64,000 nucleotides of DNA from Phorcus lineatus (GCA_921293015.1 OV121091.1:7097755-7161754), one strand, 5' to 3'; shown: positions 24,901-37,420, counted from the stretch's first letter. The notes: a model not told the origin generated them from the letters alone. A program made the numbers and translations.

Positions 24901-27767
24901 ATTTTGTCCTGGTTGAGGACACTGTGCCAGGAAATGTGGCCACTTGTGCATGAGAGTTGGGAGTAAGGGAAGCATTTTTAAGATTGAAAAATAATGTCAG
25001 TCCTGTTCATTCAAGGGAATTGCAATTACACATACGGTACAAAGCAATCTCAGTTTGAAAATAAATTATTGATAAAAAATTTAACTACAGTCAACTTCAC
25101 AATAAATCCTAGAATTGATTTATATCTTGACTTTATTCAACTAGATAGGTTTCCACAGAATGTCGGTAGAAATTTTGATTTTGCAAGACAATGTAAACAA
25201 TAAGTTCAGAGTGTAGTTTGTATACGTGGGCATAGGAATGTGAATCAGTAGTTAATATTAAGAGGTAATTATTAGCGAAATAATTACTCCAAAATTGAAA
25301 CGGGGAACCAATCAGAAAGCAGTATTTTCATTCTAGTTTTCGTGTCATGTTAAGATGAGAAGTAAAGCTATTCATCGGTGCTAAGAGGGAGTAAAGCCTC
25401 GCTACAGAATTACAAGGCATTGTTGATTAGTCTTATCATGAAAATACATAAATGTGTTGATATTCTATCCATACCTATTTGTATAATATTGTCAGAGTGT
25501 TTTTTTTCATTTTCTATGTAACAAAATGGACTGGTATACCTTGCCATTACATGAATTGACTTACGACAATCACAGAATAAAATGAGGATCATTTTGTCAA
25601 CATTCCATTTCACATTCCTTTTTGTAGCCATGCTATAACTTTTGATTTCCTAGTCGACCACATAGGCTAGCTGTTAACATGGACATATGTGAAGAAATTA
25701 AATAGTACACATGGACATATGTGAAGAAATTAAATAGTACACATGCACACATGGATGTTTTCTATAATTTCATTCACCAATCTACATTTAATTGTTATGT
25801 ACTTCTTTCATTAAATTTTTTGTTAAGTATAAATAAGGTGGCACACCCTGCCCAATGCAGCCTATACCATTTTCCGCGTCAAGGGTAAACGTAACAGTTG
25901 ACGATACTCAGATTGGTCTTCTGAAAAGAGATCAGCCAATGACAATAGCTGATATTTATTTGACCTTGCTACATTTGATTAGCATATCATTAATTTATAA
26001 ATCAACAGATGTTATATTAATAATGTAAGCTGAATGGGACAACAGTGTAATCCAAATTTGTCAAATCTAATATCCTGACAAGAATTAATTAGGCATTAAG
26101 ATGTTTCTTTCTTTCAGACTTCAAAAAGCTGTTAAGATACATGTCAATTACAAATACATGGCATTACTTTGAAAGTCCCCACTGTTGGTTATGTGGACAA
26201 TCACAACTTGTTTCTTTTAGACTAAACAAAACTCTAGACACTGGAGGAAGAAAACGTTACACACTGGAGGAAGAAAACGTTATATATGATGCTATGATTT
26301 TCTTCTTTCTAGGACACGTTTGGTAGGGCAAAGACATGGGTAAAGGAATTGCAGCGGCAGGCAAGTCCAAACATTGTGATAGCACTTGCGGGGAACAAGG
26401 CAGATCTCGCCAACAAACGAATGGTGGAGTATGAGGTATGTTTCATTTCCTCCTTCACTTTAATTATCTCATATTGCCTAAAAGGCCTTATAGGCATGCC
26501 ATTGCATGTGTCCATCAATCAGTCCATCAACTTCTCAAAAAAGCTGATATAAAAAGTTGTTTTTCAGGAATTCTTAGCATAGATGCTAAATCTTTGAGTG
26601 CTCTAAACTGAATGTTTCCTAAGTTTATTGTTTATATAAAATATATGTATATATATCATTTATTATATATGTAAGACAGTTTATTTCCAGAACTGGTCAT
26701 GCAACATTTGAATACATTAAATGCCTTTAAAAAGAAATTAGATGAGCAACCTCAATCATGGTCGAAACTGTTCCAACAGTGTTCACTTCTATACAAAATC
26801 AAAGTCTCAATATTGCTTTCCAAAATCGGTGGTGAAGTGCCCATTATCTAAAGTATCTGATTGAATACTTCTATAATGATTCCTATTATGCTATTTTCCA
26901 CTTTTTTTGGGAACTTTCAACCATCCCTTCAATATTTACGTTGAAATTAATATTTTGCCAATTTGTTTTTGTGACCTGTCAATTGAACCCTGTAAACTTT
27001 TGTTTATAATATTACCAATAATGACATGTTTATTAAAAGGAATAAATGATAAAACTTACTGCAAAGAGAATATCTCAGAATTTGCTACAGCGCAGCAATT
27101 AAACTCATCATTTGGGCTCATCATTTGGGCCTTTAAGCTGAATGATGGAGTTATCCGACTAGAAGCATGTAACATCACCTTTTCTAGCTTTTTTGCGGAT
27201 AACAACCTGGGTTTATGGCAGATTTATTCCCTCTCTGTGTTTATTTTGTGATGAGTTTTTGTGCCTTTAATTAAGAAAATACAAACTTAAAGTTGTGATT
27301 ATGTTTGATTTAGGAGGCTCAAGCATATGCAGAAGAAAATAGTTTACTTTTCATGGAAACTTCAGCAAAAACTGCAATGAATGTAAATGACATCTTCTTG
27401 GCAATAGGTAAGTATAGAATATTGTTAGACTATGAGTACAGATTAAACGATTATGTTGTCATTATTAAGTTAATTGTTGAACAATGTACTACATCATGAT
27501 AACAATAACAAAAGGAAACTATTATGATGCTTTTCTTTCTCCGGCTTCTTTTACTTTATTCGTTTGCAAATATTGAAGAACCAAAAAGGAATTCTAAAAA
27601 GTTTGTAAATACTTAATTGCAAGACCACAATGTTCAGGCATGTTGTGATAATTTCAGCAAAGAAGTTGCCTAAGAACGAAGGAGGAGGGGCAGTGCAACA
27701 GAGAGCTCCAGGGGTGAGGTTGAACAATGAACCTGGCGCACAGTCAGAGGGAGGCTGCTGCAAGTAA
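21971..27767 (+). CDS. RAB5: RAB5 small GTPase
   Basis: Five coding exons: 21971-22133, 23075-23226, 26313-26435, 27314-27407 and 27658-27767, all GT-AG, encoding 213 aa with residue numbering equal to human RAB5A. All GTPase motifs are present: P-loop GESAVGKSS (27-35, with K33 and S34), switch I T52 in STIGAAFLTQ, WDTAGQE with Q79, GNKAD (132-136) and ETSAK. The tail QSEGGCCK carries the Cys pair that is geranylgeranylated. Rab5 controls early endosome fusion and endocytic traffic. The ATG at 21971 starts the usual family N-terminus ([12 protein letters not shown]). The gene is head to head with EFHB. Sequence is close to vertebrate Rab5 throughout; no defect is seen. Confidence 0.97.
22825..22900 (+). 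repeat. SINE-like 3' tail
   Basis: Lies in RAB5 intron 1. It contains GCTGGAATATTCCCTAAG and GGCGTTAAACAACTCG, then a CACT run. I recall this ending from a repeat very abundant in gastropods, especially abalone. Only the 3' part is recognised. Confidence 0.55.
23344..23518. mobile_element. 175-bp MITE in RAB5 intron 2
   Basis: Terminal inverted repeats CAGGGATTGGGAAAG are flanked by a 6-bp direct duplication GAGGAT (23338-23343 and 23519-23524). The body is itself partly palindromic around repeated AATGGCCCATT motifs. CAGGG-type ends resemble hAT, but hAT duplicates 8 bp, so the superfamily is open. Confidence 0.75.
24190..25450 (+). repeat. Dispersed repeat family A, copy 1, interrupted
   Basis: The left part (24190-24290) has TTTTTTGTGGAAACAAA and TTCCAGTTTATAAATAC. 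The right part (25345-25450) has AAGCTATTCATCGGTGCTAA and TTACAAGGCATTGTTGATTA. Related copies at 41800-42080 (minus) and 51750-51990 (plus) keep the two parts within about 100 bp, while here about 1 kb separates them, including the hairpin at 24330-24538. It lies in RAB5 intron 2. Non-coding. Confidence 0.6.
24330..24538. repeat. Palindromic element inside RAB5 intron 2
   Basis: Arms 24330-24405 and 24463-24538 are inverted copies (about 85 percent by eye), starting GGAGATAAATCCATTCTG and including TGTATGTAGTGCATT. The spacer holds a further direct partial copy of the arm (TGTATGTAGTGCATTTTTC). It is a foldback-type MITE inserted in repeat family A. Confidence 0.75.
25675..25742. repeat. 32-bp tandem duplication
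   Basis: Two perfect adjacent copies of a 32-bp unit containing GGACATATGTGAAGAAATTA, in RAB5 intron 2. Confidence 0.9.
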
Positions 27768-30145
27768 TGCACCCAACAGCTGACAGCTTGTCTGTCATGT
27801 GATCAGACTTTGGTCCAATCAGAAACTTTACTACATCTCTTGGGCTTGTGAAGGTCCACTGTTTCTGAACTTTGAAGAAATGTTCAGCAGTGAGTTATTG
27901 TGTCTGTTGACTGACAGAGGAACAAACTTGAACACTTACCTTTATGGAGAATACACTGAAATGGCAGTGTGGCCATTTTACGACCTTCAGTATGGATGTG
28001 TATTTATTGCTGAAATGTAAATGGTCCATGATGTCTCCCAATCATTGTGAAATAAGAGAAGGGATAATTTAGTTCTTCTTTCAACTTTCATTAGCTTTTA
28101 ACCATATATTTCAAACAGTGCTTAACAGATTTAAATTAAACATCAACCTACTTCAAAATAATTTAATCTCTTACATAGCTTAATTGTTGATTTCCTTGCT
28201 GCGTCATGAGCACAGAAAGTGAAAACTGTTTAAACATTTGTCAGGTTTATATCTTTGCATATAGCTTTATGAAATTTCTCTTCAGCTTATTTCTTGTGTG
28301 ACCAGGGGGCAAGAGATGATGTTTATTTCTTATACAGAGCTACATTTGTGCACTGAACAGGCAGGTCTTGTATTGTCCAGTATCTCATGTGGTTGTGCAT
28401 CTTTCACTTACCTCTTCTTGCTCACCACCCTGCTAATTCGTCCCTCCTTCCTTCTGTTCATTCTCTAGCCCTTTCCCTCTCTCACCCTCACCTTGACAAC
28501 CCCACCTGGCTGTAGCAGTAAGTTAACATGAAGAAACAACCTTTTTGTTTAAGTATATGTATATAGGCTTACTTTGATTTAATATATATAACGTATATTA
28601 ACTTTTCATATTAATATATATGTATATGTATACAAGAAGTGTGCATGTTGTAGATAAGCCACTGTCTGTCAATCTGTCCCCCTGTCTGTCAGCGCTTTGG
28701 TTTTGCTGCTAACTGCATGTGGCCAGCCAGCTAGACAGACGGATGGTCAGTGGTTCACTTGCCTCCTGGTCAAAGCGGGAGTTGTGTATATGATGAGCCG
28801 GCTCAGCCACCTGGCTCTACATTGTAATATATCTATCTAGCAATCTGAACATTGCACTTTGTAATTTTGTTGTAAAGGTTCTGTTGTGATTGTGTATCAA
28901 GATGACCATGTACATTCATATTCTGTAAATAGACATTGATCAGGTGTTTTATACAAGCCCATGGAGAAAGGCATGGTCTTTCATAAGCAGAAAGAAGGTA
29001 ATGTGACTTGATTCATAGCTTATGAGAGGTAACTTTAAATCTTAATATCAGATATCATAAGTTCATATTTCATTAACAATAATCATTTGGCGTAGGCAAA
29101 ATTTTTACTCTTCATAGCAAGTATAATTAAAAAGGAAATATGAAATGATGTCAATTAGCTTTCATTAGATATTCTAAAGACAGATATAGTAGCTGGTATA
29201 GAAATATTTCATATTAATATCTTAATCATTGTGTGTGTTGATCATGAAGTTGGTCATTGACACATTTACCAAGTGATCAGGAGTGTGAGAGCAACGCCTT
29301 GCTCCAAGCCAAGCCAAGCATGCATCTTGTTGAGCTAGTGCTGAGTGATTCCTGGAGGGAGACAACCCTCATCCACTCAGCATGTGGCTTTCCTGTAGTA
29401 TTGACTTACAGTACAGTGTCAGCTACCACGTGCTTCTGGTTCCATTGTCTTTGTTTCAACTACTACATGTGCAATTGTTTCTACTCCTGTGATCCTTAGT
29501 TATTGTACCATTATTTCTTTGCGCCAAATTCAGGTAAAATGAAAACTACATACTTGATACTCTACATGAGGCTCTACATCTCTGTATGTCAGTAAACTCT
29601 TGTTGGCATTATGTCATGTTATCATAGTCACACATGAAATGAAATTACTGAAAGCTGATTTGTTCAGAGATAGTCTAACCATTCCATTAGTAACAAGATG
29701 AATTGTGGCAACACTCATTTGACCGGGTTGAGCGACACATGTCTAATGCATCAGAGGAGTCTGTACAGCCATTGCTATTTAATGTTGGTTCTCTCCCTAC
29801 CACTTTGCAATGGTATATTCAATGGAGCCTCAAATGATTAAAACAGTTTGTTCACTGGTTGGTGTGTCTCTTTAACTTATACTCTAGAAATATGTCACAT
29901 TGTTCTGTACCTGGATAATTCAAGATGTCTACATTCATCAAGATACAAGACCTATTGAATCTATATTCATAAAACATGCAAGTGTTTACAGACAAGATTC
30001 AAGCCCACTTATCATTAATACTATTCAAGGCTTTGGTTTGCTCATTTGTTTTGGTCTCTCCATGAATGTTTGCAAGGTTCAGCCATGTACAAATTGGTGA
30101 AACTAACATGTACACTTCACAAATAAACTTCTGTATATAGTAATA
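27768..30145 (+). other. Probable long 3' UTR or downstream region of RAB5
   Basis: No gene or clear transposon is visible in the 2.4 kb after the RAB5 stop. A canonical AATAAA at 30122-30127 could end a long 3' UTR; vertebrate RAB5 messages also have long 3' UTRs. Earlier sites could be used, so the extent is inference. Confidence 0.4.
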
Positions 30146-30204
30146 ATGAACAGTTTTCATTGTTGTTTGTCATTCAAAACGTAATTCATCATCACCCAGA
30201 GAGA

Positions 30205-30504
30205 GTGGGTGGAATAGCGCAGTGGTTAGCCCATTCGGCTTCGGATCAAAAGGTCCGTGGTTCGAATCCCGCCAGGGGCTCGTTAACGTGTCCGCAGTAG
30301 AAAACTGTTCTACAAGCAGCCAGGTTTGGGTGCAATGCTACACTGATTTCAGTGCAGTACCACCCATGGTGCGCTAGTTCCAGCTGATGTTTTCATATTT
30401 CACCGCAATCCATATCCAGGATGGTGTTGCAGGCTTTCTCCCTGCAATAATACCAGCAGCTGTGAAAGAGGCGTTAAGACCCTATATCACCTCACCTCAC
30501 CTCC
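30205..30504 (+). mobile_element. tRNA-derived SINE
   Basis: The head has an RNA polymerase III A box, TAGCGCAGTGG (30215-30225), and B box, GGTTCGAATCC (30259-30269), spaced as in a tRNA. It lacks a convincing full cloverleaf. A roughly 230-bp tRNA-unrelated body follows, ending GAGGCGTTAAGACCC and then a CACCT run (30486-30504), typical of a SINE 3' end. Confidence 0.8.
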
Positions 30505-30689
30505 AGCAGGAGAAAGTTCAGGTAGATTTGACATTGATGCCAAATTGTCTGATCAGGCCTGTCAGGCTAGATTAGGTTATTGCTTGTGTCTGCGTCCATC
30601 CAGAGTCTGTTAACCATTTACATTTTCAAAAAGCAAAACTTGTTGGTTTAGGAAAACGATTAAGAAACTATTGTTCTGTGCTAACGAGA

Positions 30690-31670
30690 TACAACTAAAA
30701 GACAGAAAGAAATTAAAGATAAAGAAATGTCAAAACAAGAGAAAGTTGAAGCCCAATTCACGGTCAACAACAGCGGACAAGCATGGCAAGGTGTGAAGAA
30801 CATGATCGGCTGTTCCAAAGTCTTTCAGACATGTTTCTAAAGGTTACCTTGTCTTTAACCAGGTCTTCTATCTTATATATAAATACCGGAGCCCCTCAAG
30901 GTTGCATCCTTTCACCTGTTTTATTCACTCTCTACACTGATGACTGTTAGTCGTAACCCCAACAATCTAACAGTTAAATTTGCTGACGATACAGCGTTAC
31001 TTGGACTCGTTCAAGAAAATGAACTTTCTTATAGGGAAAATGTTAATCACTTTGTAACCTGGTGAGAGATCAATTTCCCTCTGTTGAATGACAAAAACAT
31101 TTAAGAACTCTTCATAAATTTCAGGAACAACCAACACACATAACAAGCCCTGTCTGTATAAACAGCATCAACATCGAGATGGTAGATGAATACAAGATTT
31201 TGGCACAATCATATATAGTAATTACATTGGAATGCTAATACTGATGCAGTTCTCAAAAAGTGTCAACAAAGATTACATTTCATGCACAAGCTACGATCTT
31301 TTAATATGTACTTTTCCTCTTTAATCATTGTTTCGTTGAGAGCATATTAACTTTTTCTTTCCAATTTTGGTATGGTTCCTTATCTATTGTTAACAAGTCT
31401 CGCTTGGAAAAAGTTGTTCAAATTGCTGGGGAAATTGCCGGAGTTTCTTTTAAAAATTTATCTTATCTTTAAGAAAACAGAATTTTGAAATTATCCCTAA
31501 AGATTTTGTCAGATCCGGATAATGTCTTATACGGGGAGTTTGTTAACCTTCCTTCAGGCAGAAGATATTTATTACCCCGTTATAAAACCAATAGAGGTAA
31601 AAATACATTCAATCCTTTCAGCGTTCGTCTGTTAAATGATCTTTGAATTATTATAATGTGTTTGTTTGTT
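30690..31670 (+). mobile_element. LINE reverse-transcriptase fragment (CR1/Rex1-like)
   Basis: Translated pieces in several frames match one non-LTR family in order: EAQFTVNNSGQAWQGVKNM, then GAPQGCILSPVLFTLYTDD, VKFADDTALLGLV with the catalytic DD pair, INFPLLNDKN, EYKILA and near 31540 LPSGRRY with a following NPFSVRLLND. Several frame breaks and stops occur and the 5' part is missing. The clade call is tentative. Confidence 0.75.
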
Positions 31671-31693
31671 CCTGTATGTTCAAGCTCTGTAAT

Positions 31694-34600
31694 TATGGAA
31701 GGGGATGTGTGCCAAAAATGAAATCATGTAAACTCGTAATTCGCAAGTTGTAACATGTTGTTCTCAACCATGCACTTCTCGAAAAGACAAGTCCAAGTCT
31801 GCAAACCTAACATTTCATTCCTGTAAAACTCAACTTTCTGTTCTCAACTTTACAAAGTTCAAATGTAATTTTAGAAATGTTAAAGTCGAAACTCATTTTT
31901 GTATTTCAAATACGAGGGATATACACATTTAGCAATGCTACAAATTACGTTTTACAATTGGTGAATGAAAAATGAAGAGTTGTAAAATCACCCTTTGGAA
32001 ACAGACTTTTGCATCTGGAGTTTTACATGAGTTGCATGGTTATGATTACAATGTTCCGAAATACATCTGTACACGATTTCGCATTGACCATATTTGGAAG
32101 TTTAACGAAGTCTGCCGATGATTTCCGAAGATGATCGGTATTTGACAACAACGAGACCTCCCTGATCCAAGCTCCATGCAACGCTGTGCAAGCTTTCCGG
32201 ATAGTGTTGAGTTGAGTCCACCTCAATGCGCGGAGCTTGGGCATGCCGTCACCTTTTGTAAAAGTTCTCAGTAACTCGCGTACGGTGTTTTTGGACCCTC
32301 AAGGCAAATAGCAACAATTGTAATAGAACAAATATCATTTGCAATTAATTCTTATCTGACCATTATCCCAAAATTTCGTGAATACGTCATTCTCTAAAAT
32401 ATACCCGTGTTTATTGTAAGAAAATTTCCGAACTCTTTTCGAGCCTCTCAGATGTTGTGACGTAGTCAACGCATATTAACTTTTCGAGGGCCGATTTCAA
32501 TAGTTCAAAATACTTAATCAATTTCGTAGCATAACAAATTTTTACAAAACTGAAAAGTATCATTTTTTCAAAGTACATGTTTATTGTTTAGTAATTGGTA
32601 TAACAATGGAATATGAGCGTTTCCGACGCATTTGGAAAAGCATGATTACTTTGTAGACAATCTTTCAACACCATACTTTTGTGTCGTCTTGGCAATCAAT
32701 TTTAAATGATTATTATTTTATGACATCACCTAATTATGATTTATCACTAGGAGAATAATGGTTTACATTAATTAACTGATGTGAAGTTTGATTTTATGCA
32801 TGTACTCCTCAAGCCGCACTTGCGTAATAATACCTTCAGTTGATGAACACAGTTGGTAAGATTTGTAATTATACAGAGGCCCGTAGCACCAATTTCGAGA
32901 GTGGGGGGGGGGGGGGGCTGAAATTAGGGATTTAAATTGCTATGTTTATTTCCGCTCCCGCTTACAACGTCGTAGAGACCAAATACAGGCAGTTAATGTT
33001 CACGTCACTCACTAAGTCATTAGTGCCTTTTGTCAGATGGCGCATGAAACTTATGATATTCTATTTTTCACACAAACATTGAAATAAAGAGCAAAAAAGT
33101 TTTTTTTTACCCTACGGGCCTGAAACACACTGGATAAAATTCAAGATATACACTACGTGAATCGATAATTAACTATCAATTACGATACAATAGTCGTGTT
33201 TTTGTTGCTGTGCCACTTGTCTTGATGCGAGAAATCTAAGTTGTACACCCCTAAGTTATACGTATGGAAATGTATAATCTTGTATTTCAAATAATTGTTA
33301 GAATTTTAACATCTTGATGATAACAAAGGTATTTTGATTTAAATTGTATCTGATATCTGAATTTGCAAGAGCTTTTCGACTTAAAAATGGGCAAAATAGC
33401 CTATGTATCGAACAATGACCTGATGTTCTCCGGCGGCCTGCCAGACCAGGCAAAAATTGATAGACCGTTCGCTTATAAGAAGACCCTATAATAACTGTTG
33501 ATCGGGCGGAGAGTTAAAAATAACATGTCACATGAAATGTCAGTCATTTGATTTTGACATGTTCTTCAATTAAATTTGTTCAAACTGTTAAAAAAACGTC
33601 TGGTTTAGAACGTTCATAGCTTTAAAACATGACTTTAAACGGTATTAAATAAATGTTTCTTTTAACGAAATAATATTCATTGGTTAAACGACCGAATGAA
33701 AGACTAACAAAAGAAAAAAATATTCTTTTCAATGATTTTGGAACTTTTCCCTTACTTTACGTTGCGTAGTTATTTTTCTAACTATTAATTTGAAAGAATA
33801 ACATGCCCGTGTTTTAAGGGTAACGTGGGTGTACAATATAGATATATTTTTTCTACCGCTATTTGTCTTTCCGAGACAAGTATGCCGTTGTTTCATTATT
33901 CTAAATCCAGTCTCGTAATTTGGTGAGTTTTTTTAAACCCAACCTAAATATCTAAAACGATATTTTTTTATAGTGAATCATCTCGATGCAGTAAGTTGTG
34001 CAGAGATTTAGTGTCCAGTAAAGTCTAACCCAGAATTAAAGTTCATCATATTCTTTCGTGAGATAAACCTCGTGTTACCCTTACGAAAACAGTAGAAACA
34101 AATTATCTAGATCAATAATTGACTAAGAACTTTGACAAAAGGTGAAGGTCGCATGCCCAAGCTCCGCGCATTGTGGCGGACTCAGCTCAACACTATCCGG
34201 AAAGCTTGCACAGCGTTGCATGGAGCTTGGATCAGGGAGGTCTCGTTGTTGTCAAATACCGATCATCTTCGGAAATCATCGACAGACTTCGTTAAACTTC
34301 CAAATATGGTCAATGCGAAATCGTGTACAGATGTATTTCGGAACATTGCAATCATAACCATGCAACTCATGTAAAACTCCAGATGCAAAAGTCTGTTTCC
34401 AAAGGGTGATTTTACAACTCTTCATTTTTCATTCACCAATTGTAAAACGTAATTTGTAGCATTGCTAAATGTGTATATCCCTCGTATTTGAAATACAAAA
34501 ATGAATATCGACTTAACATTTCTAGAATTACATTTGAACTTTGTAAAGTTGAGAACAGAAAGTTGAGTTTTACAGGAATGAAATGTTAGGTTTGCAGACT

Positions 34601-34702
34601 TGGACTTGTCTTTTCGAGAAGTGCATGGTTGAGAACAACATGTTACAACTTGCGAATTACGAGTTTACATGATTTCATTTTTGGCACACATCCCCTTCCA
34701 TA
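31694..34702. mobile_element. 3.0-kb element with ~580-bp terminal inverted repeats
   Basis: Inverted repeats 31694-32274 and 34121-34702 match closely over their length, starting TATGGAAGGGGATGTGTGCC. A perfect 6-bp direct repeat TGTAAT flanks the element (31688-31693, 34703-34708), so both ends are well defined. The 1.85-kb centre has no recognisable gene and contains an oligo-G run near 32905. Each TIR carries the same 73-codon open frame read outward (32023-32244 minus; 34156-34374 plus), but most differences between the two are amino-acid changing, so it is probably not selected. A 6-bp duplication with long TIRs occurs in several DNA transposon classes, Polinton-type among them; no capsid, polymerase or integrase sequence is seen. 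Confidence 0.85.
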
Positions 34703-34726
34703 TGTAATGATACAAACTATAGGAAT

Positions 34727-34765
34727 TCATTATTATTATTATTATTATTAATATTATTATTATCA
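34727..34765. repeat. ATT microsatellite
   Basis: (TTA)n run just beyond the right end of the long-TIR element. Confidence 0.85.
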
Positions 34766-35399
34766 AAATTTGAGAATTATTGTGTTTGTATGGACCATGT
34801 AAACCAGTATTTGAAGAGTACACAGCTGTAGATTTGAAACACTACACTTACTCTATAAAGAGAATTTTTAAAACAAAATTCAAATACACCTACCTAAGAT
34901 TCAAGTTTGCCTCTGTATGGCTCATCTGATCAGATAAGTGAGTGTTTCCGTAGCAGCGGTGTTAGTGGCTCAGAGCTTTCTATTCATGATGTCAATTTTA
35001 ACCACAGCAGTCCCCTCTCTCCCCTGCAAAACTATACCCCCACTCCAAAACAGCTGTGACCCAAGACTTGCCACTGCAGCCTGTGGGAATGGGCCAGTAA
35101 GCGCTAGGGATATTGCTTAGCCTCATTCTATATCAATATGACAACTAGACACATAGATGTACTTTGTTTTAGCCAAAAAATACAAAAGGGTCATAAGGCT
35201 AAACAGTGTCATAAATATATCTGATGCATACATGGCTTGATAATCCACAACATACATCATATATATGGGCCTAAATTGGAATAGAAAGATGCAATTAAGA
35301 CTAATAAAGGCAAAATATTCAAAATGGGGAATTTTCAGCAGATGGAAAGTCTGGAGGGAACCATATTGTTAAACACAACTGATATCCACCTTCCTGTAA

Positions 35400-35860
35400 A
35401 TCAATGAAATTAATAAAACTGAGCATCAAGTTTCTCACGAAAAAAGGTTTGAATGCGACCGAAATACATAAACGTATGACCAATGACTATGGGAATAAAG
35501 CCCCTTGATATCCTACTGTTACAAAATGGTTAGCTGAGTTTAAGGGATTTCGTAGCTCTTTGGACGATAACTCGCAAGCGTCCAGGGCTTAATCATGTCC
35601 GTCGTAGAATAAAGGTGGAAGAGATATCTTCAAATAATGGCACTTCTCAACTTAAATGCATAAGATCGACTGGGTTGAATCCAGTCGAGAGCTCTTGGAC
35701 ATCTACAATACTGACCACGCCCGTCTGGTTACAAGGGATGAAACTTGGATTCATCACTTGGTTCCTGACACCAAGCAGGAATCCATGCAATGGAAGCATA
35801 AGCACTCTCCTGTATCAGGGAGGTTCAGCACTCAGCACTCTGAAACTACAATAACAAGAG
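35400..35860 (+). mobile_element. Mariner transposase fragment
   Basis: Pieces in more than one frame match mariner transposase: IKFLTKKGLNATEIHKRMTN-like at 35420-35485, YPTVTKWLAEFKGFRSSLDD at 35505-35565, then ESSRELLDIYNTDHARLVTR, DETWIHHLVPDTKQESMQWK at 35685-35800. The second half is missing and no inverted repeat was found. It resembles the mariner at 20084-21335 in its N-terminal helix region, so the two may be related. Confidence 0.8.
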
Positions 35861-36030
35861 CATTTGGCATATACAGTTTCAAAGGCAAATGGGCAAAGTC
35901 ATCTAGGTCCAGGGAGATTATATTGAATAAGTACAAGCATAATCATAAACATTGGCTTCGTTTTTATATCCGTACTTGGGAATGGGTAAATGGACTTTTT
36001 TGAATGGGGTAGCTTTTTAGTGCTATTTAG

Positions 36031-36096
36031 AGATTCTGTGTCTTTGGAAAAGAGATTTTGTGCCTTTGGAAAAGAGATTCTGTGCCTTTGGAAAAG
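36031..36096. repeat. 22-bp tandem repeat, three copies
   Basis: Unit AGATTCTGTGCCTTTGGAAA plus AG, three times with two substitutions. Confidence 0.9.
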
Positions 36097-36960
36097 GTGG
36101 TTCCATGAGTAAAACTGTACAAGTTTGTAGTAGAGGCAAAATAGTAGTAGAGGCAAAATAAGTCCCTAATGTAATTACAGAGGCGATGTTTTGACACGTT
36201 GTATAATAATTGACGTGTAAGGATTCATTGTGACAGATGATTAAGAGAATTCCAACTCCTACATAGAACTTAAGCTCCTTTCGACAAAGAACAGTTATAA
36301 CGTTGTTGACCTCTGTACAAATCTATATTGATGGAGCTTTACATGCACTGGGTACTGTATAAGAATACTGCACTGAAAACCTGACGGAAACTAAACTATC
36401 CTCATCCTCCCCTCAACTGCTACCTAAAAAAATCAAATCTTGCAACAAACACATTGACTCACTATGGGCTCACTACTCTCCCAAATGATAACTGTAATAA
36501 TCGTGACACGATTTGAAGAATCTTCCCTTTCCACAGCACCCTTCGAACCACTTTGTTGGTAAAAGAAAGTGGAAGATGTTCCATCTTTAACAGAACCATG
36601 TGCCATCCATCCTGCTAGATAATCTAAACAACAAACATCCGAGAATCATGGAAACAGAAGACAAGACACGCTTGTCCATCCTCGTCGTTTCCGTTAAGAA
36701 CTCTGACAAAGAGCTCATCAAAACTTTATTCCGAAACCAGTACATCAACCACCACTCATACTACTACTACTAATAATATAATAGTTTATTACAGTGTCAC
36801 GTGTTACATATACCAATCATAAAATCTTTGGTCACAACATTAAAAATCACACCGGACCTCATAAGGTCGAAAAGACACCTTAAAATACATCAGATATAAA
36901 ATACAAATAAACATAAGCGAACATCAATCATTCAATACATATATGTCCTTTACAGCATCC
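36097..36960. other. Unassigned stretch before the minisatellite
   Basis: No gene recognised. Plus-strand frames around 36620-36760 (for example KHPRIMETEDKTRLSILVV) look like the end of a decayed coding element followed by a TACTACTAC run, but I cannot name a family. Confidence 0.4.
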
Positions 36961-37012
36961 AAAAGGACATTTATATTTATAGATCCCAAATACCTAAATA
37001 CCTTTACACAAC

Positions 37013-37420
37013 CCTACATACTCTCATACACCCATTTCTACATACTTACATCCAAACCTACATACATTAATACACCCATACCTACATACTTACATCCAAA
37101 CCTACATACATTAATACACCCATGCCTACATACTTACATCTAAACCTACATACATTAATACACCCATACCTACATACTTACATACCCTAATACCTACCCC
37201 CATACTTACATACATACACCCATTATCTACAAACATACACCCACACCTATTTACAAATATTAATACATACATACCTACATCCACAATGTCATATATCCTC
37301 AACCTTACTAATACATACATACAAACCTAAATACATAAATACACCCTTGACTCTATACTCATATCCCCATACCTAGACAGGTAGACCAGCATACATACAT
37401 ACATCCGTACATACACTCAG
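37013..37420. repeat. 44-bp minisatellite grading into CATA-rich sequence
   Basis: About four copies of a 44-bp unit (contains CCTACATACATTAATACACC and TACTTACATCCAAA) at 37013-37188, then degenerate CATACATAC sequence to about 37420, directly upstream of a LINE. Confidence 0.85.

Noticed and set aside
30207-30280. A functional tRNA gene
   Set aside because: A and B boxes are good, but a proper anticodon arm and acceptor stem are not convincing and a SINE body follows directly.
36943-37320. Thr/Tyr/Pro-rich and Val/Met-rich frames on the two strands
   Set aside because: These are translations of the CATA-rich minisatellite.
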